This document shows, in pieces, positions 26,808 through 36,411 of a stretch of DNA of 64,000 nt. Origin of the DNA: Clostridium sp. Lineage in GTDB: Bacteria; Bacillota; Clostridia; Clostridiales; Clostridiaceae. The translations under genes were made by a program, and so were the position numbers. The notes beneath the pieces were generated by a model. That model was not told the DNA's origin and ran no database searches. It saw only the letters and a program-made list of their open reading frames with translations. Every line of letters starts with the position of its first letter. Position 1 is the first letter of the stretch. Location: the NCBI RefSeq assembly GCF_022482905.1, contig NZ_JAKVOI010000001.1, positions 1,551,958-1,615,957 on the forward strand, written 5' to 3'.

Positions 26808-26840
26808 TTATAAATACATAAATATGAAAGGATGAACTAC

Positions 26841-28577
26841 ATGGCTTTGGATGGCATTTTTATTTACAGCATATTAAACGAATTGAATGATACTCTGCTC
26901 GGTGGAAGAGTTGAAAAAATAAATCAACCGGAAAAAGATGAAATAATACTCACAATAAAAAACAGGAGAAAGAGCTACAGGCTTTCAATAAGTGCAAGTT
27001 CTGTATATCCCAAAATTCATATTACCGGGATAAATAAAATAAATCCTAAAAAGGCACCAATGTTCTGCATGGTTTTGAGAAAACATATAAGTTCGGCAAA
27101 ATTAATAAATATAAGTCAGCTTGATATGGATAGAGTAATATTCATGGACTTTGAAAGTTCAGACGAGATGGGCTTTAACAGTATATATACTTTAGTAGTA
27201 GAGATAATGGGAAGGCACAGCAATATAACCCTGATCCGCAAAAGGGACAATATTATAATGGATAGCATAAAGCACTTAACCCCTGAAATAAATTCAGTAA
27301 GATCCGTATATCCAGGAATACAATATATGCTTCCTCCTTCTTCCTCTAAATTAAATCCTCTTGACTTTAGTCTGGAGACCTTTGAAAAGTTTGTTTCAGA
27401 TAATTCCATAAAGTTCAATGAAAAGTTTTTTTCAACCGTCTTCACCGGAATAAGCAATATATTCTCAATGGAGCTATACGAATCGTTTTCACGCAAAAAT
27501 GACACAACTTCTTCTTCCTGGGTCAATGCTGTATTTGATTTTTTCACTCCAATATATATAGATATAAAAAACGATAGATTCCATTTTAGTTCCTATGTAA
27601 AAGATGGAAAAATAAAGGATTTTTACTGTCTGAGACTGTACAATATATACAACGAGGACTACAAATCATATGATTCACCTTCAAAACTTCTTGAAGAATT
27701 TTACTTTCAGAAAGATAAAACAGACCGATTGAACAATAAAAGTTCAGATCTTCATAAATTAATAAATGTGAATCTGGAGCGCTGTGAGAAAAAGAGAAAA
27801 ATACTTACTAAAAATATTGAGGAAGCCAGAACAAAGGACAAATACAGAATACTTGGGGAACTTCTAACTTCAAATATATATGCAGTAAAAAAAGGTGATC
27901 AATCTATACGTGTTCAAAATTTCTACAGCAGCAAATCTGAATATATAGATATAAAACTTGACAAAAACAAAACTCCTTCAGAAAACATTCAGACATACTT
28001 TAAAAAATACAACAAACTCAAGAAAACAGAAAAAGCTGCATTAAATCAATTGAAATTAACACATGAGGAAATTGAATATTTGAATTCCGTACTTGCCAGT
28101 ATAAGGACAGCCGACAGTTATGAGGATATCGAGGAAATAAAAAGAGAGCTTATGGAAAGCGGCTACATACGCTATAAAAAATCCAACAAGCTCAAAAATT
28201 CAGGGCATTCAAAGCCTTTGAAATTCATTTCCAGTGACGGAATAGAAATATATGTCGGTAAAAATAATATTCAAAATGACCATTTGACTTTGAAATTTGC
28301 AGACAAAAGGGATATATGGCTCCATGCAAAAAATATTCCCGGTTCTCATGTTATAATCAAAAACTTCGGAAATATACCCGACAGAACTCTTGAAGAGGCA
28401 GCCTCCCTCTCTGCATATTACAGCAAATCAAGAGATTCTTCAAAAGTAGCTGTGGACTACACCGAAGTAAAAAATGTCCACAAGCCGAATGGCTCAAGAC
28501 CTGGTATGGTAATTTATTATACAAACAGAACTATATACGTACCACCTGAAAAACCCGATCTAGTCCAGGTTCAATAA
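26841..28577 (+). CDS. rqcH: RqcH/Rqc2 (NEMF-family) ribosome quality control factor
   Basis: RqcH binds stalled 50S-peptidyl-tRNA complexes and directs alanine tailing. From ATG 26841 (8 bases after GAAAGGA) the protein is 578 residues starting MALDGIF, as in the family, with Asp97-Arg98 in 'LDMDRVIFMD' at exactly the positions required in B. subtilis RqcH. The NFACT-N domain is followed by HhH and long coiled-coil segments ('YFKKYNKLKKTEKAALNQLK') and the NFACT-R domain ('RDIWLHAKNIPGSHVIIKN'). Older annotation calls it fibronectin-binding protein. Confidence 0.95.
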   Translation: MALDGIFIYSILNELNDTLLGGRVEKINQPEKDEIILTIKNRRKSYRLSISASSVYPKIHITGINKINPKKAPMFCMVLRKHISSAKLINISQLDMDRVIFMDFESSDEMGFNSIYTLVVEIMGRHSNITLIRKRDNIIMDSIKHLTPEINSVRSVYPGIQYMLPPSSSKLNPLDFSLETFEKFVSDNSIKFNEKFFSTVFTGISNIFSMELYESFSRKNDTTSSSWVNAVFDFFTPIYIDIKNDRFHFSSYVKDGKIKDFYCLRLYNIYNEDYKSYDSPSKLLEEFYFQKDKTDRLNNKSSDLHKLINVNLERCEKKRKILTKNIEEARTKDKYRILGELLTSNIYAVKKGDQSIRVQNFYSSKSEYIDIKLDKNKTPSENIQTYFKKYNKLKKTEKAALNQLKLTHEEIEYLNSVLASIRTADSYEDIEEIKRELMESGYIRYKKSNKLKNSGHSKPLKFISSDGIEIYVGKNNIQNDHLTLKFADKRDIWLHAKNIPGSHVIIKNFGNIPDRTLEEAASLSAYYSKSRDSSKVAVDYTEVKNVHKPNGSRPGMVIYYTNRTIYVPPEKPDLVQVQ

Positions 28578-28593
28578 AATTTTATCAAACAAC

Positions 28594-28622
28594 TTGAATT
28601 TGAGTACTATATATTCTATAAT
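28594..28622 (+). promoter_or_regulatory. sigma-A promoter of pyrR-uraA
   Basis: TTGAAT (28594-28599), a 17-base spacer and TATAAT (28617-28622). Initiation near 28630 gives a leader of about 135 bases before pyrR that contains the attenuator. Confidence 0.8.
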
Positions 28623-28640
28623 GTACTAGAATTTATTATC

Positions 28641-28727
28641 CTTTAAGTGATCCAGTGAGATCAGCAAGGTAATTATACTGTTTTAATGAAATTACTATGC
28701 CCTTCACTGAGAAGGGCTATTTTATTT
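28641..28727 (+). promoter_or_regulatory. PyrR-dependent attenuator (binding loop plus terminator)
   Basis: The leader has 'GATCCAGTGAGATCAGCAAGG' in two parts: GATCCAGTGAGATC (28649-28662) and AGCAAGG (28663-28669). The core TCCAGTGAGAT resembles the PyrR-binding loop seen as UCCAGAGAGGCU in Bacillus pyr leaders. It is followed by a terminator with a 7-bp stem GCCCTTC/GAAGGGC (28699-28705, 28711-28717) and the T-rich tail TATTTTATTT. GTAATT near 28670 and AATTAC near 28690 could form the competing antiterminator. In pyr operons PyrR bound with UMP favours termination. Confidence 0.75.
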
Positions 28728-28745
28728 GCAGTAATTTTATCATAA

Positions 28746-29300
<555 letters not shown>

Positions 29301-29346
29301 AACTTTTAGAATAATCACACGAAACTAGAAGGAGTGTTATTGATAA

Positions 29347-30651
29347 ATGAAAACTTTTGTAGACGTAGAGGATAAACTACCCATACCACTCACCATACCA
29401 CTTAGCTTCCAGCATCTGTTTGCCATGGTGGGAGCCACCATACTAGTACCAATACTCACTGGAATGAGTCCTTCCATAGCCTTGTTCTGCAGTGGAGTCG
29501 GTACACTTCTTTACATACTGTGCACTAAGGCCAAGCTTCCTGCCTATCTAGGTTCTTCTTTTGCTTTTATAAGCCCGATACTCATATCTTCTAAAAACTA
29601 TGGACCTGGGGCCATGCTTTCAGGTGTAATAGCTGCGGGAATTGTCTACATAATTGTAGCAGTCATAATAAAATTTTGTGGGGTAAACTGGCTTAACAGA
29701 GCACTTCCACCTGTAGTAGTCGGATCCATAGTTATAGTAATAGGCCTTGGACTTGCAGGTACTGCAATAAGCTGGGCAGGTTTCAATCCTTCTTATTCGA
29801 CGGATCAGATGCAGAGCATTCCAAGGTGGGCATGGATGACAGTATCCATAATCACCTTGGTTGTGGGTGTAATCGGTAGTATGTATTTTAGAGGATTCTT
29901 TGGAGTGATACCTATATTGATAGCTATAGTTGTAGGATATATATCAGCTTTGATCCTGGGAGTAATTCCAAAAATCACAATATACAGCATACTAGGCACC
30001 AGTATTTTTAAACTTCCACCTTTTATATTCCCGGAGTTCAACACAAGTGCAATGCTCCTCATGGCGCCGGTTTCATTCGTAACCCTTGCAGAACACATAG
30101 GTCATATTTATGTAACAAACAATGTAGTGGGAAAGGATTTTACAAAGGATCCGGGTTTGCACAGATCTATACTTGGCGATGGTATTGCCACAATTTTTGC
30201 AGGCTTTGCTGGTGGACCTCCAACTACAACTTATGGAGAAAACATAGGAGTCATGGCAATAACCAAGGTTTACAGTGTATGGGTCATAGGAGGTGCCGCA
30301 GTAATAGCAATAATTCTATCCTTCATAGGTCCAATAGCTGCATTGATTGAAAATATGCCCATGCCTGTAATAGGTGGTGTAAGCATTCTTTTGTTCGGAA
30401 TAATAGCCTCTTCAGGTTTCAGAGTATTTGTAGAAGATAAAATAGACTTCAGCAGAAACAGAAATCTAATACTTGCTTCCGTAATAATAGTAATTGGAAT
30501 CGGCGGTGCATCCTTAAAATTTACTGTAGGAGGCTCTCCTGTTCAAATATCCGGAGTTGCTCTTGCAACTGTCATAGGAATAATTTTAAATTTGATACTT
30601 CCGGAAAACAGTGCTTCCGAATCAAACAATTCCATAAAGAAAGGAGCTTGA
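29347..30651 (+). CDS. uraA: Uracil permease (NCS2 family)
   Basis: This is a proton-coupled uracil uptake permease of 434 residues with about 12-14 membrane helices. Family signatures include 'IPLSFQHLFAMVGATILVP' near the N-terminus, 'PVSFVTLAEHIGHIYVTNN' (with the conserved Glu and His) and 'GFAGGPPTTTYGENIGVMA'. It sits downstream of pyrR, so uracil import is likely turned down when UMP is plentiful. GAAGGAG precedes the ATG at a long spacing of about 12 bases. Confidence 0.95.
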   Translation: MKTFVDVEDKLPIPLTIPLSFQHLFAMVGATILVPILTGMSPSIALFCSGVGTLLYILCTKAKLPAYLGSSFAFISPILISSKNYGPGAMLSGVIAAGIVYIIVAVIIKFCGVNWLNRALPPVVVGSIVIVIGLGLAGTAISWAGFNPSYSTDQMQSIPRWAWMTVSIITLVVGVIGSMYFRGFFGVIPILIAIVVGYISALILGVIPKITIYSILGTSIFKLPPFIFPEFNTSAMLLMAPVSFVTLAEHIGHIYVTNNVVGKDFTKDPGLHRSILGDGIATIFAGFAGGPPTTTYGENIGVMAITKVYSVWVIGGAAVIAIILSFIGPIAALIENMPMPVIGGVSILLFGIIASSGFRVFVEDKIDFSRNRNLILASVIIVIGIGGASLKFTVGGSPVQISGVALATVIGIILNLILPENSASESNNSIKKGA

Positions 30652-30652
30652 A

Positions 30653-31426
30653 TTGCATATGAACATATATTCTTGGAATGTAAATGGACTGAGGGCAATC
30701 TGCAGAAAAAACTTTTTTCAGTGGATACATGAAGAAAATCCGGATATACTGTGTATCCAGGAAACCAAACTTCAGGAAGATACACTGGAGGACAAACTGA
30801 GAAACATAACAGGTTATTATTCTTACTTCAGTTTTGCAGAAAAAAAGGGCTACAGCGGTGTAGCTGTATACACAAAATTCAAACCACTGTCTGTTGGGCA
30901 CGGTATCGGCATAGACAGCTTTGACAGTGAAGGCAGGATACTTATACTTGAATTTGCTGATTTCACACTGCTGAATATATACTTCCCGAATGGGCAGATG
31001 AGTGATGAAAGATTGGAATACAAGATGAAATTTTATGATGCAATACTGGATTACTGCAACAAACTTGTAGATGAAGGTAAAAGACTTGTAATATGCGGTG
31101 ATTACAATACTGCACACACTGAAATGGATATAAAAAATGCAAAGGCAAATTCAAATCGTTCCGGTTTTCTTCCAATTGAAAGACAGTGGATTGATAAGTT
31201 CATACAGAATGGATATACAGATACATATAGATACATAAATTCTGATAAAATAGAGTATTCCTGGTGGAGCTACAGATTCAAGGCCAGGGAAAGAAATGCA
31301 GGATGGAGAATAGACTACCTTTTTGTATCCAACAACTTTCTTTCAAAAATAAAAGATGCAAGAATACTTACGGATGTACCTGGATCGGATCACTGTCCGA
31401 TTATGATAGACATAGAATTACGATAA
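30653..31426 (+). CDS. exoA: Exodeoxyribonuclease III / AP endonuclease
   Basis: This is a base-excision repair enzyme of the ExoIII family with 257 residues. Motifs are 'YSWNVNGLRAICRKNF', 'DILCIQETKLQE' (metal-binding Glu), 'GDYNTAHTEMDI' (Asp and Asn), 'AGWRIDYLFVS' and the terminal catalytic 'DVPGSDHCPIMIDIEL'. A TTG at 30653 is 6 bases after AAAGGAG; the ATG at 30659 gives the more usual MNIYSWN start, so the first two residues are uncertain. It begins 1 base after uraA stops and ends at a shared terminator. Confidence 0.95.
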   Translation: MHMNIYSWNVNGLRAICRKNFFQWIHEENPDILCIQETKLQEDTLEDKLRNITGYYSYFSFAEKKGYSGVAVYTKFKPLSVGHGIGIDSFDSEGRILILEFADFTLLNIYFPNGQMSDERLEYKMKFYDAILDYCNKLVDEGKRLVICGDYNTAHTEMDIKNAKANSNRSGFLPIERQWIDKFIQNGYTDTYRYINSDKIEYSWWSYRFKARERNAGWRIDYLFVSNNFLSKIKDARILTDVPGSDHCPIMIDIELR

Positions 31427-31427
31427 A

Positions 31428-31466
31428 ATCATGGAGAACAGATTTTTATGTACTGTTCTCCATGAT
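31428..31466. terminator. bidirectional terminator between exoA and the RluD-type gene
   Basis: A 14-bp perfect stem (arms 31428-31441 and 31453-31466) with an 11-base loop. It is followed by ATATTTATT on the plus strand and by TTTTATCG on the minus strand. One arm lies inside the last codons of the convergent pseudouridine synthase gene, whose stop is in the loop. Confidence 0.85.
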
Positions 31467-32357
31467 ATTTATTATCCTCTTGAAATACTCCGGAAGTTCA
31501 GAACTGAATTCAATATATTTTCCCGATGTGGGATGAATAAACCCAAGCTTCTGCGCATGCAGGAGCTGTCCGTTTAAATTGAACCTCTGCTTTTTATACC
31601 CGTATACGGGATCACCTACTATCGGATGTCCGATATATGCCATATGGACTCTTATCTGATGTGTCCTTCCAGTTTCAAGTATACATCTAATCAAAGTATT
31701 GTTCTTGAATCTCTCAATTACCCTATAGTGTGTAACTGCTCTTTTGCCGTTTCTGACAACCGCCATCTTTATCTTGTCCCGTGGATGCCTTGCAAGCGGT
31801 TCATCCACAGTTCCTTCACCAACCTTTATAATTCCTTCAACAAGAGCAATATATTCTCTCGTCATGGAATGATTTTTAAGCTGTTCTGCAAGTCTATTAT
31901 GTGCAGTATCATTTTTGGCGACCACAAGTATCCCGGATGTATCTTTGTCTATCCTGTGGACTATACCTGGACGCATAACTCCATTTATGCCCGACAGATC
32001 ACTGCAGTGATTCAAAAGGGCGTTTACAAGTGTACCAGTTCTTATACCTGCCGCCGGATGAACAACCATTCCCTGGGGCTTATTTACTACAATAATATCA
32101 CTGTCTTCGTACAGTATATCAAGCTTTATATCTTCTGGTTCCACATCAAGATCTACAGGATCATTAAAAGTTACAGCTACCTCGTCACCAAATTTAAGCT
32201 TATAATTGCTTTTTCTTGTCTTTCCGTTTACAGTTACAAGCTGTTTTTCTATGAGCTTCTGTATATATGACCTGGACTTGTCGTGAAACTGTACATTTAA
32301 AAACACATCAAGGCGTGGAGCCGGGCTGTCCTCAAACAAAAAAATTTTAGTTTCCAT
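31446..32357 (-). CDS. RluA/RluD family 23S rRNA pseudouridine synthase
   Basis: This is a pseudouridine synthase of 303 residues with an N-terminal S4 domain ('RLDVFLNVQFHDKSRSYIQKL') and a catalytic domain with 'PGIVHRIDKDTSGILVVAKN', where the Asp is catalytic, plus 'LARHPRDKIKMAV' and 'ETGRTHQIRVHMAYIGHPI'. The single S4 domain and context (after lspA) match RluD/YlyB. ATG 32357 overlaps the lspA stop by 11 bases and is preceded by GAGGGATG. The target uridine cannot be told from the sequence. Confidence 0.93.
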   Translation of the reverse strand: METKIFLFEDSPAPRLDVFLNVQFHDKSRSYIQKLIEKQLVTVNGKTRKSNYKLKFGDEVAVTFNDPVDLDVEPEDIKLDILYEDSDIIVVNKPQGMVVHPAAGIRTGTLVNALLNHCSDLSGINGVMRPGIVHRIDKDTSGILVVAKNDTAHNRLAEQLKNHSMTREYIALVEGIIKVGEGTVDEPLARHPRDKIKMAVVRNGKRAVTHYRVIERFKNNTLIRCILETGRTHQIRVHMAYIGHPIVGDPVYGYKKQRFNLNGQLLHAQKLGFIHPTSGKYIEFSSELPEYFKRIINIMENST

Positions 32358-32802
32358 GTTTTTCATCCCTCAATAAGCAGATCACAAGAATCAGTGTTCC
32401 TATTACAACCATTATATCAGCCACATTGAATATGGGGAAATAATAGATATCCTTGTAGTGGACGGATATAAAGTCAACTACATACTTGTATTTTATCCTG
32501 TCTATGAGATTTCCAAGGGCACCGCTTATTATAAGAGCCAGACTTATTCTCATAAATTTATTTCTGGGTCTGTACTTCACAATATAAAATATAATGAAAC
32601 ACATTATAACTATGGATATTATAGTTAAAAATGTAGTTCTGCCTTGGAAAATACTAAAGGCTGCCCCCTTGTTTTCAGTATAAAAAAATGAAAAGAAATT
32701 TTCTATTATAGTAATCTCAGAAATTTTAGACAGGCTGTTTACGGCCCACAGTTTTGTAATCCTGTCCAGTATCAAGCCTGCTGCTATTATAAATATAGTC
32801 AT
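32347..32802 (-). CDS. lspA: Lipoprotein signal peptidase II
   Basis: LspA is a membrane aspartyl protease cleaving prolipoproteins. The 151-residue protein has four membrane helices and the catalytic motifs 'ISGALGNLIDRIKYKYVVDFI' (first Asp) and 'FPIFNVADIMVVIG' (second Asp). The N-terminal 'LILDRITKLWAV' is also typical. It lies upstream of the RluD-type gene, the classic lspA-rluD (ylyB) pair. At least one lipoprotein substrate is encoded in the window (24.8-25.9 kb). Confidence 0.96.
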   Translation of the reverse strand: MTIFIIAAGLILDRITKLWAVNSLSKISEITIIENFFSFFYTENKGAAFSIFQGRTTFLTIISIVIMCFIIFYIVKYRPRNKFMRISLALIISGALGNLIDRIKYKYVVDFISVHYKDIYYFPIFNVADIMVVIGTLILVICLLRDEKHGN

Positions 32803-32831
32803 GAAATTCCTCCCAGTATATCAAAAATGCT

Positions 32832-33521
32832 TTAATCTGCAAGCATGTGCTTCAATATTTCAGTAGAATTTTTTATGGCAATAGGTCCGAACTCCTCATA
32901 TTCCATATGTGCACCATTATTGGCATTGTCGGATATAGACCTTACAACTACAAAAGGTATTTTATTCAAATAACATACCTGTGCAATGCTTCCCCCCTCC
33001 ATCTCACATGCAAGTGCTCCAAACTCGCTTTGAAGCCATTTTGTCTTGTCTCCGCTTGATATAAACTGATCTCCTGTTACGATCCTGCCTACGAAACTAT
33101 TTTTATTTTTAAGAAAACTGCAAGCCTCTTTTGCTTTTTCAACCAATAAGCTGTCACATTTAAATTCATAGGCATCAAGCCTCGGGATCTGACCAAGTTT
33201 ATCTCCAAAAGCAGTGGCATCCATATCATGCTGTACCAGATTGTCCGCAATCACAATATCACCGGGATACACTTCATCTCCAAGTCCGCCGGCTATACCT
33301 ACATTTATTATTCTATCCACTTTAAAATCATCTATAAGTATTTGTGTGCATACAGCTGCATTGACTTTTCCTATGCCACATACTACTACAGCCGCCTTTT
33401 TACCATATACTTTTCCAAAGTTAAAATCCATGTTGGCCTTTTTATTAACTTTTTCAACATCCATTTCAGACAATAAAATTTCCAGTTCTTCATTCATTGC
33501 CCCTATAATTCCTATCGTCAT
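32832..33521 (-). CDS. mtnN: 5'-methylthioadenosine/S-adenosylhomocysteine nucleosidase
   Basis: MtnN cleaves adenine from MTA and SAH in methyl-group recycling. The 229-residue protein starting at ATG 33521 (after GAGAGGATG) has 'GIIGAMNEELEIL', 'VVCGIGKVNAAVCTQILID', 'INVGIAGGLGDEVYPGDIVI' and the catalytic region 'ALACEMEGGSIAQVCYLN...VRSISDNAN', with the catalytic Asp in the last segment. The upstream start at 33539 lacks a suitable site. It is between aroB and lspA. Confidence 0.95.
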   Translation of the reverse strand: MTIGIIGAMNEELEILLSEMDVEKVNKKANMDFNFGKVYGKKAAVVVCGIGKVNAAVCTQILIDDFKVDRIINVGIAGGLGDEVYPGDIVIADNLVQHDMDATAFGDKLGQIPRLDAYEFKCDSLLVEKAKEACSFLKNKNSFVGRIVTGDQFISSGDKTKWLQSEFGALACEMEGGSIAQVCYLNKIPFVVVRSISDNANNGAHMEYEEFGPIAIKNSTEILKHMLAD

Positions 33522-33546
33522 AAAATCATCCTCTCCCATAGGTTTT

Positions 33547-34617
33547 TTAATTATCTATAGATTCTCTAAGTGCTCTATTTATTTCTTCTTCTTCTACTTT
33601 AACCTTTATTCTGTATTTTCCTATTCCCTCAACCAGTACAAATCTTATGCTGGCATCATTCTTCTTGTCGTGTCTTATCGCATACAGAAATGAAGGATAA
33701 TCCTCGATTTTATAGGTTGTGGAAAGTCCAAGTTTTTTTAAAAGAGTCAATGCAGAAATATATATATCAGGTGATATATTTAACTTATATTCCGACAGTT
33801 TCAGTGCAGCCAGACTTCCAAGCGCAACTGCCTCACCATGAGATATACTGAAATCAGAGGATACTTCAACTGCATGACCTACAGTATGGCCGAAATTGAG
33901 TATGTTTCTGAGCCCTGTATCTCTGAAATCTTTTGTTACAACATTTTTCTTTATGTTCAGGCATCTTTCTATTACATAGAGAAGTACATCTTTATCTCTG
34001 GAAAGTATGCTGTCAGAATTGTCATATATGTAGCTAAAAAATTGTTCGGAATCTATTATTCCATATTTAACAAGTTCCCCCAGCCCATCTTTGAACTGCA
34101 TGTCACCAAGAGTATTCAAAAAATAAGGGCATACATATACAAATTCAGGATCAAAGAAATTTCCTATCAGATTTTTTACCCCCCCAAAATTATATCCTAC
34201 CTTTCCTCCAATGCAGCTGTCAATCTGTGACAACATTGTAGTTGGTATGTTTATGAACTTGATCCCACGCATATATGTGGAAGCTGTAAAACCTGCTATA
34301 TCCCCCACAAGACCTCCACCGATTCCTATTAGGACACTTTCCCTGTTTGCTCCATTTTTCAACAGGAAATCATATATACGGGTAACGGTATCCACACTCT
34401 TGTTTTCCTCTCCATGGGGAAAGCAAAATGACTTGCAGCTTATTTTCTCTTCAAATTCATGTATTGTATTTCCGTGCAGTTTATATACTATATCATCCGT
34501 AACAAGAAAAATTTTTCTATCCCTGTACTTTTCAATTAAACTATAGAACTCATCAAAGTCAGTATCTATATAGATTCTATAATTGCTGTTTTGTGAATTC
34601 ACCTGTATTTCTTTCAC
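33547..34617 (-). CDS. aroB: 3-dehydroquinate synthase
   Basis: AroB is the second enzyme of the shikimate pathway and requires NAD and a metal. The 356-residue protein has 'SVLIGIGGGLVGDIAGFTASTYMRG', 'IPTTMLSQIDSCIGGKVGYN', 'LGELVKYGIID' and the metal-binding 'LNFGHTVGHAVE...SHGEAVALG'. GTG start after AGGTGGTGA. It is separated from other aromatic genes here, heading mtnN-lspA-rluD; I could not see a convincing promoter after the divIVA terminator, so partial readthrough is possible. Confidence 0.96.
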   Translation of the reverse strand: MKEIQVNSQNSNYRIYIDTDFDEFYSLIEKYRDRKIFLVTDDIVYKLHGNTIHEFEEKISCKSFCFPHGEENKSVDTVTRIYDFLLKNGANRESVLIGIGGGLVGDIAGFTASTYMRGIKFINIPTTMLSQIDSCIGGKVGYNFGGVKNLIGNFFDPEFVYVCPYFLNTLGDMQFKDGLGELVKYGIIDSEQFFSYIYDNSDSILSRDKDVLLYVIERCLNIKKNVVTKDFRDTGLRNILNFGHTVGHAVEVSSDFSISHGEAVALGSLAALKLSEYKLNISPDIYISALTLLKKLGLSTTYKIEDYPSFLYAIRHDKKNDASIRFVLVEGIGKYRIKVKVEEEEINRALRESIDN

Positions 34618-34645
34618 AATTTCACCACCTAAAAAATAATATCAA

Positions 34646-34669
34646 CAAAAAATCCACTCCTAAGAGTGG
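34646..34669 (-). terminator. intrinsic terminator after divIVA
   Basis: Six-bp stem CCACTC/GAGTGG (34654-34659, 34664-34669), 4-base loop, then T6 on the minus strand. It starts 6 bases past the divIVA stop and lies within 30 bases of the aroB start. Confidence 0.85.
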
Positions 34670-34674
34670 CTTTT

Positions 34675-35328
34675 TCATCCTTTTACAAAGAAATTCTTAA
34701 TTTCCTCAAGCTCATCATCATTAGTTGGAACTTCCTTATCAATGCTTTCATCAAATTTATCTTCATCATCACTGCCGCTGTCATCCTGGGAAATAACTTC
34801 TATTTCCTTTTCCTTTACAGGCAGTTGATTAATACTGTTGCTTTCATTTTGCTCATACCCTATATTATAATTCTTAACAAAACTCTTCTCCATGTCATCA
34901 AACATTTCCAGCTGGGATTCCATAAAATTTCTATATCTGGTTCTAAACTTGGTGAATTCCTGCTTTACTCTCTCAAATTCATCATTTATCTCAATTACAT
35001 CTCCATGTGCCTTGTCTATTATCCTTTTTGAAGTTTCATTTGCATTTTTTATTATGAGCTCACTTTCCTTTTTTGCATTTTCCTTGGCCTGTTCAGAAGC
35101 ATTTTGTGCCAGAAGGAGAGTATTTTGTATGGTATTCTCCATTTTGCTGTAGTGTTCCACTCTCTCTTCCATTGATTTTAACTTGTCTTTCAACTGTGAA
35201 TTTTCCCTGCAGATGGCCTCATAATCCCCTGTTATTTTATCCAGAAATTCATCCACTTCATCTATACTATATCCTCTGAATGCTTTTTTAAATTCTTTAT
35301 TAGTTATATCTAAAGTTGTCATAGCCAT
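34675..35328 (-). CDS. divIVA: DivIVA-domain cell division/septum placement protein
   Basis: This is a polar or septal coiled-coil scaffold. It has the N-terminal lipid-binding motif 'MTTLDITNKEFKKAFRGYSI' and 'DEVDEFLDKITGDYEAI', a long coiled coil ('NSQLKDKLKSMEERVEHYSKM', then 'NEFERVKQEFTKFRTRYRNF') and an acidic C-terminal tail. It is 217 residues from ATG 35328, with GAGGTG upstream; an ATG two codons later is an alternative. It ends the yggS-sepF-yggT-ylmH-divIVA operon, the conserved Gram-positive order. Confidence 0.94.
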   Translation of the reverse strand: MAMTTLDITNKEFKKAFRGYSIDEVDEFLDKITGDYEAICRENSQLKDKLKSMEERVEHYSKMENTIQNTLLLAQNASEQAKENAKKESELIIKNANETSKRIIDKAHGDVIEINDEFERVKQEFTKFRTRYRNFMESQLEMFDDMEKSFVKNYNIGYEQNESNSINQLPVKEKEIEVISQDDSGSDDEDKFDESIDKEVPTNDDELEEIKNFFVKG

Positions 35329-35346
35329 TATATTCAACACCTCAAA

Positions 35347-36123
35347 TCAAATGAATTTTTTTACGAGAACCTTTATTCTTCCCTTTCCTGTAGTACCAAC
35401 TTTCTCCAGAAGCTTGAACTTTCCATACCCTCTTATGGTTATCGTAGAGTTGTATTCCAGAATCCTGTCTTTCTTATCACATTCAAAGTAGTCCAGCTGG
35501 ACTCTACCCTTCTTTACAAGCTCCTCACCACCGCTCCTGGACAAATTGCAGATGGAACTAACTATACAGTCAATTCTCAAGGATGAAACCACTATAATCT
35601 CAGTTTCAAAATTATAGTCTGGTATTTCAGCATTATTTAAATCCATAATATGCGCTTTACAACTTAAATTCCCCACTCTAGTGAAACTAGATTCTATGTA
35701 TTGGCTTATATCCCTGGAACAGGCCACGTAACAGCATCCGTCTTCCTGCAATATCAAATCGCCAAATTTTTCTCTTTTAAGTCCAAGGGACATAAGTGCT
35801 CCCAAATAATCCCTGTGACAGAGCTTGGAAAATTTGGAGCTTGTAGCTATTTTAATTAAATCCACAGGATATTCTTCCTCATGGCAGCCTTCAGAAAATA
35901 CCAATATTCTTCTCTCAGCATTTTCAAATATACCGTAACTGGATACACTTAATCCAATCTGATCCTCCATATTTTCAATCATTTTCCATACATGCGGAGT
36001 ATAAAATTCATTGGTATATACATTTCTGCCTGTTTTTTGGGCCACTATTATCTTATCATATATATTGGATATATCATTCTCATGTTGGAAACTCATCTTA
36101 TCCATAAATTTTTTCTTGTTCAT
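35347..36123 (-). CDS. ylmH: YlmH-like S4 RNA-binding protein
   Basis: This 258-residue protein has a C-terminal S4 domain ('LRIDCIVSSICNLSRSGGEELVKKGRVQLDYF') behind an N-terminal YlmH domain ('YTPHVWKMIENM', 'YPVDLIKIATSSKFSKLCHRD'). YlmH homologues sit in the division operon between yggT and divIVA; in B. subtilis it has been tied to stalled-ribosome rescue, a role complementary to the RqcH encoded at 26.8 kb. Confidence 0.9.
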   Translation of the reverse strand: MNKKKFMDKMSFQHENDISNIYDKIIVAQKTGRNVYTNEFYTPHVWKMIENMEDQIGLSVSSYGIFENAERRILVFSEGCHEEEYPVDLIKIATSSKFSKLCHRDYLGALMSLGLKREKFGDLILQEDGCCYVACSRDISQYIESSFTRVGNLSCKAHIMDLNNAEIPDYNFETEIIVVSSLRIDCIVSSICNLSRSGGEELVKKGRVQLDYFECDKKDRILEYNSTITIRGYGKFKLLEKVGTTGKGRIKVLVKKFI

Positions 36124-36126
36124 AGC

Positions 36127-36393
36127 CTACAATATGGAAAAAACAATTCCCCTTAGTACATCTATTATAACAAAAGCGATTATAGGGGAGAAATCTATCA
36201 TAAGTCCCGGCATAATCTTCTGTTGGAGTTTTCTTCCCGGTATCATAAAAGGTTCTGTAAATACATGTAGCAGTTCTATAAAACCTCCTCTTCTTCCAGG
36301 CATTACCCATGACAATATTACATCCAAAAATATAGCACCTTCCAAAAATCTAAAAAGCAGTCCTAACGCAACCTCTAAAGTAGTGCTTATCAT
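36127..36393 (-). CDS. yggT: YggT family membrane protein
   Basis: This 88-residue protein has two hydrophobic segments and the YggT core 'FLDVILSWVMPGRRGGFIELLHVFTEPFMIPGRKL' followed by 'MIDFSPIIAFVIIDVLR'. Its function is unknown; the operon suggests a role in division or membrane organisation. ATG 36393 follows GGAGGAAGAT. It is 3 bases upstream of ylmH. Confidence 0.9.
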   Translation of the reverse strand: MISTTLEVALGLLFRFLEGAIFLDVILSWVMPGRRGGFIELLHVFTEPFMIPGRKLQQKIMPGLMIDFSPIIAFVIIDVLRGIVFSIL

Positions 36394-36411
36394 ATCTTCC
36401 TCCAATATACT

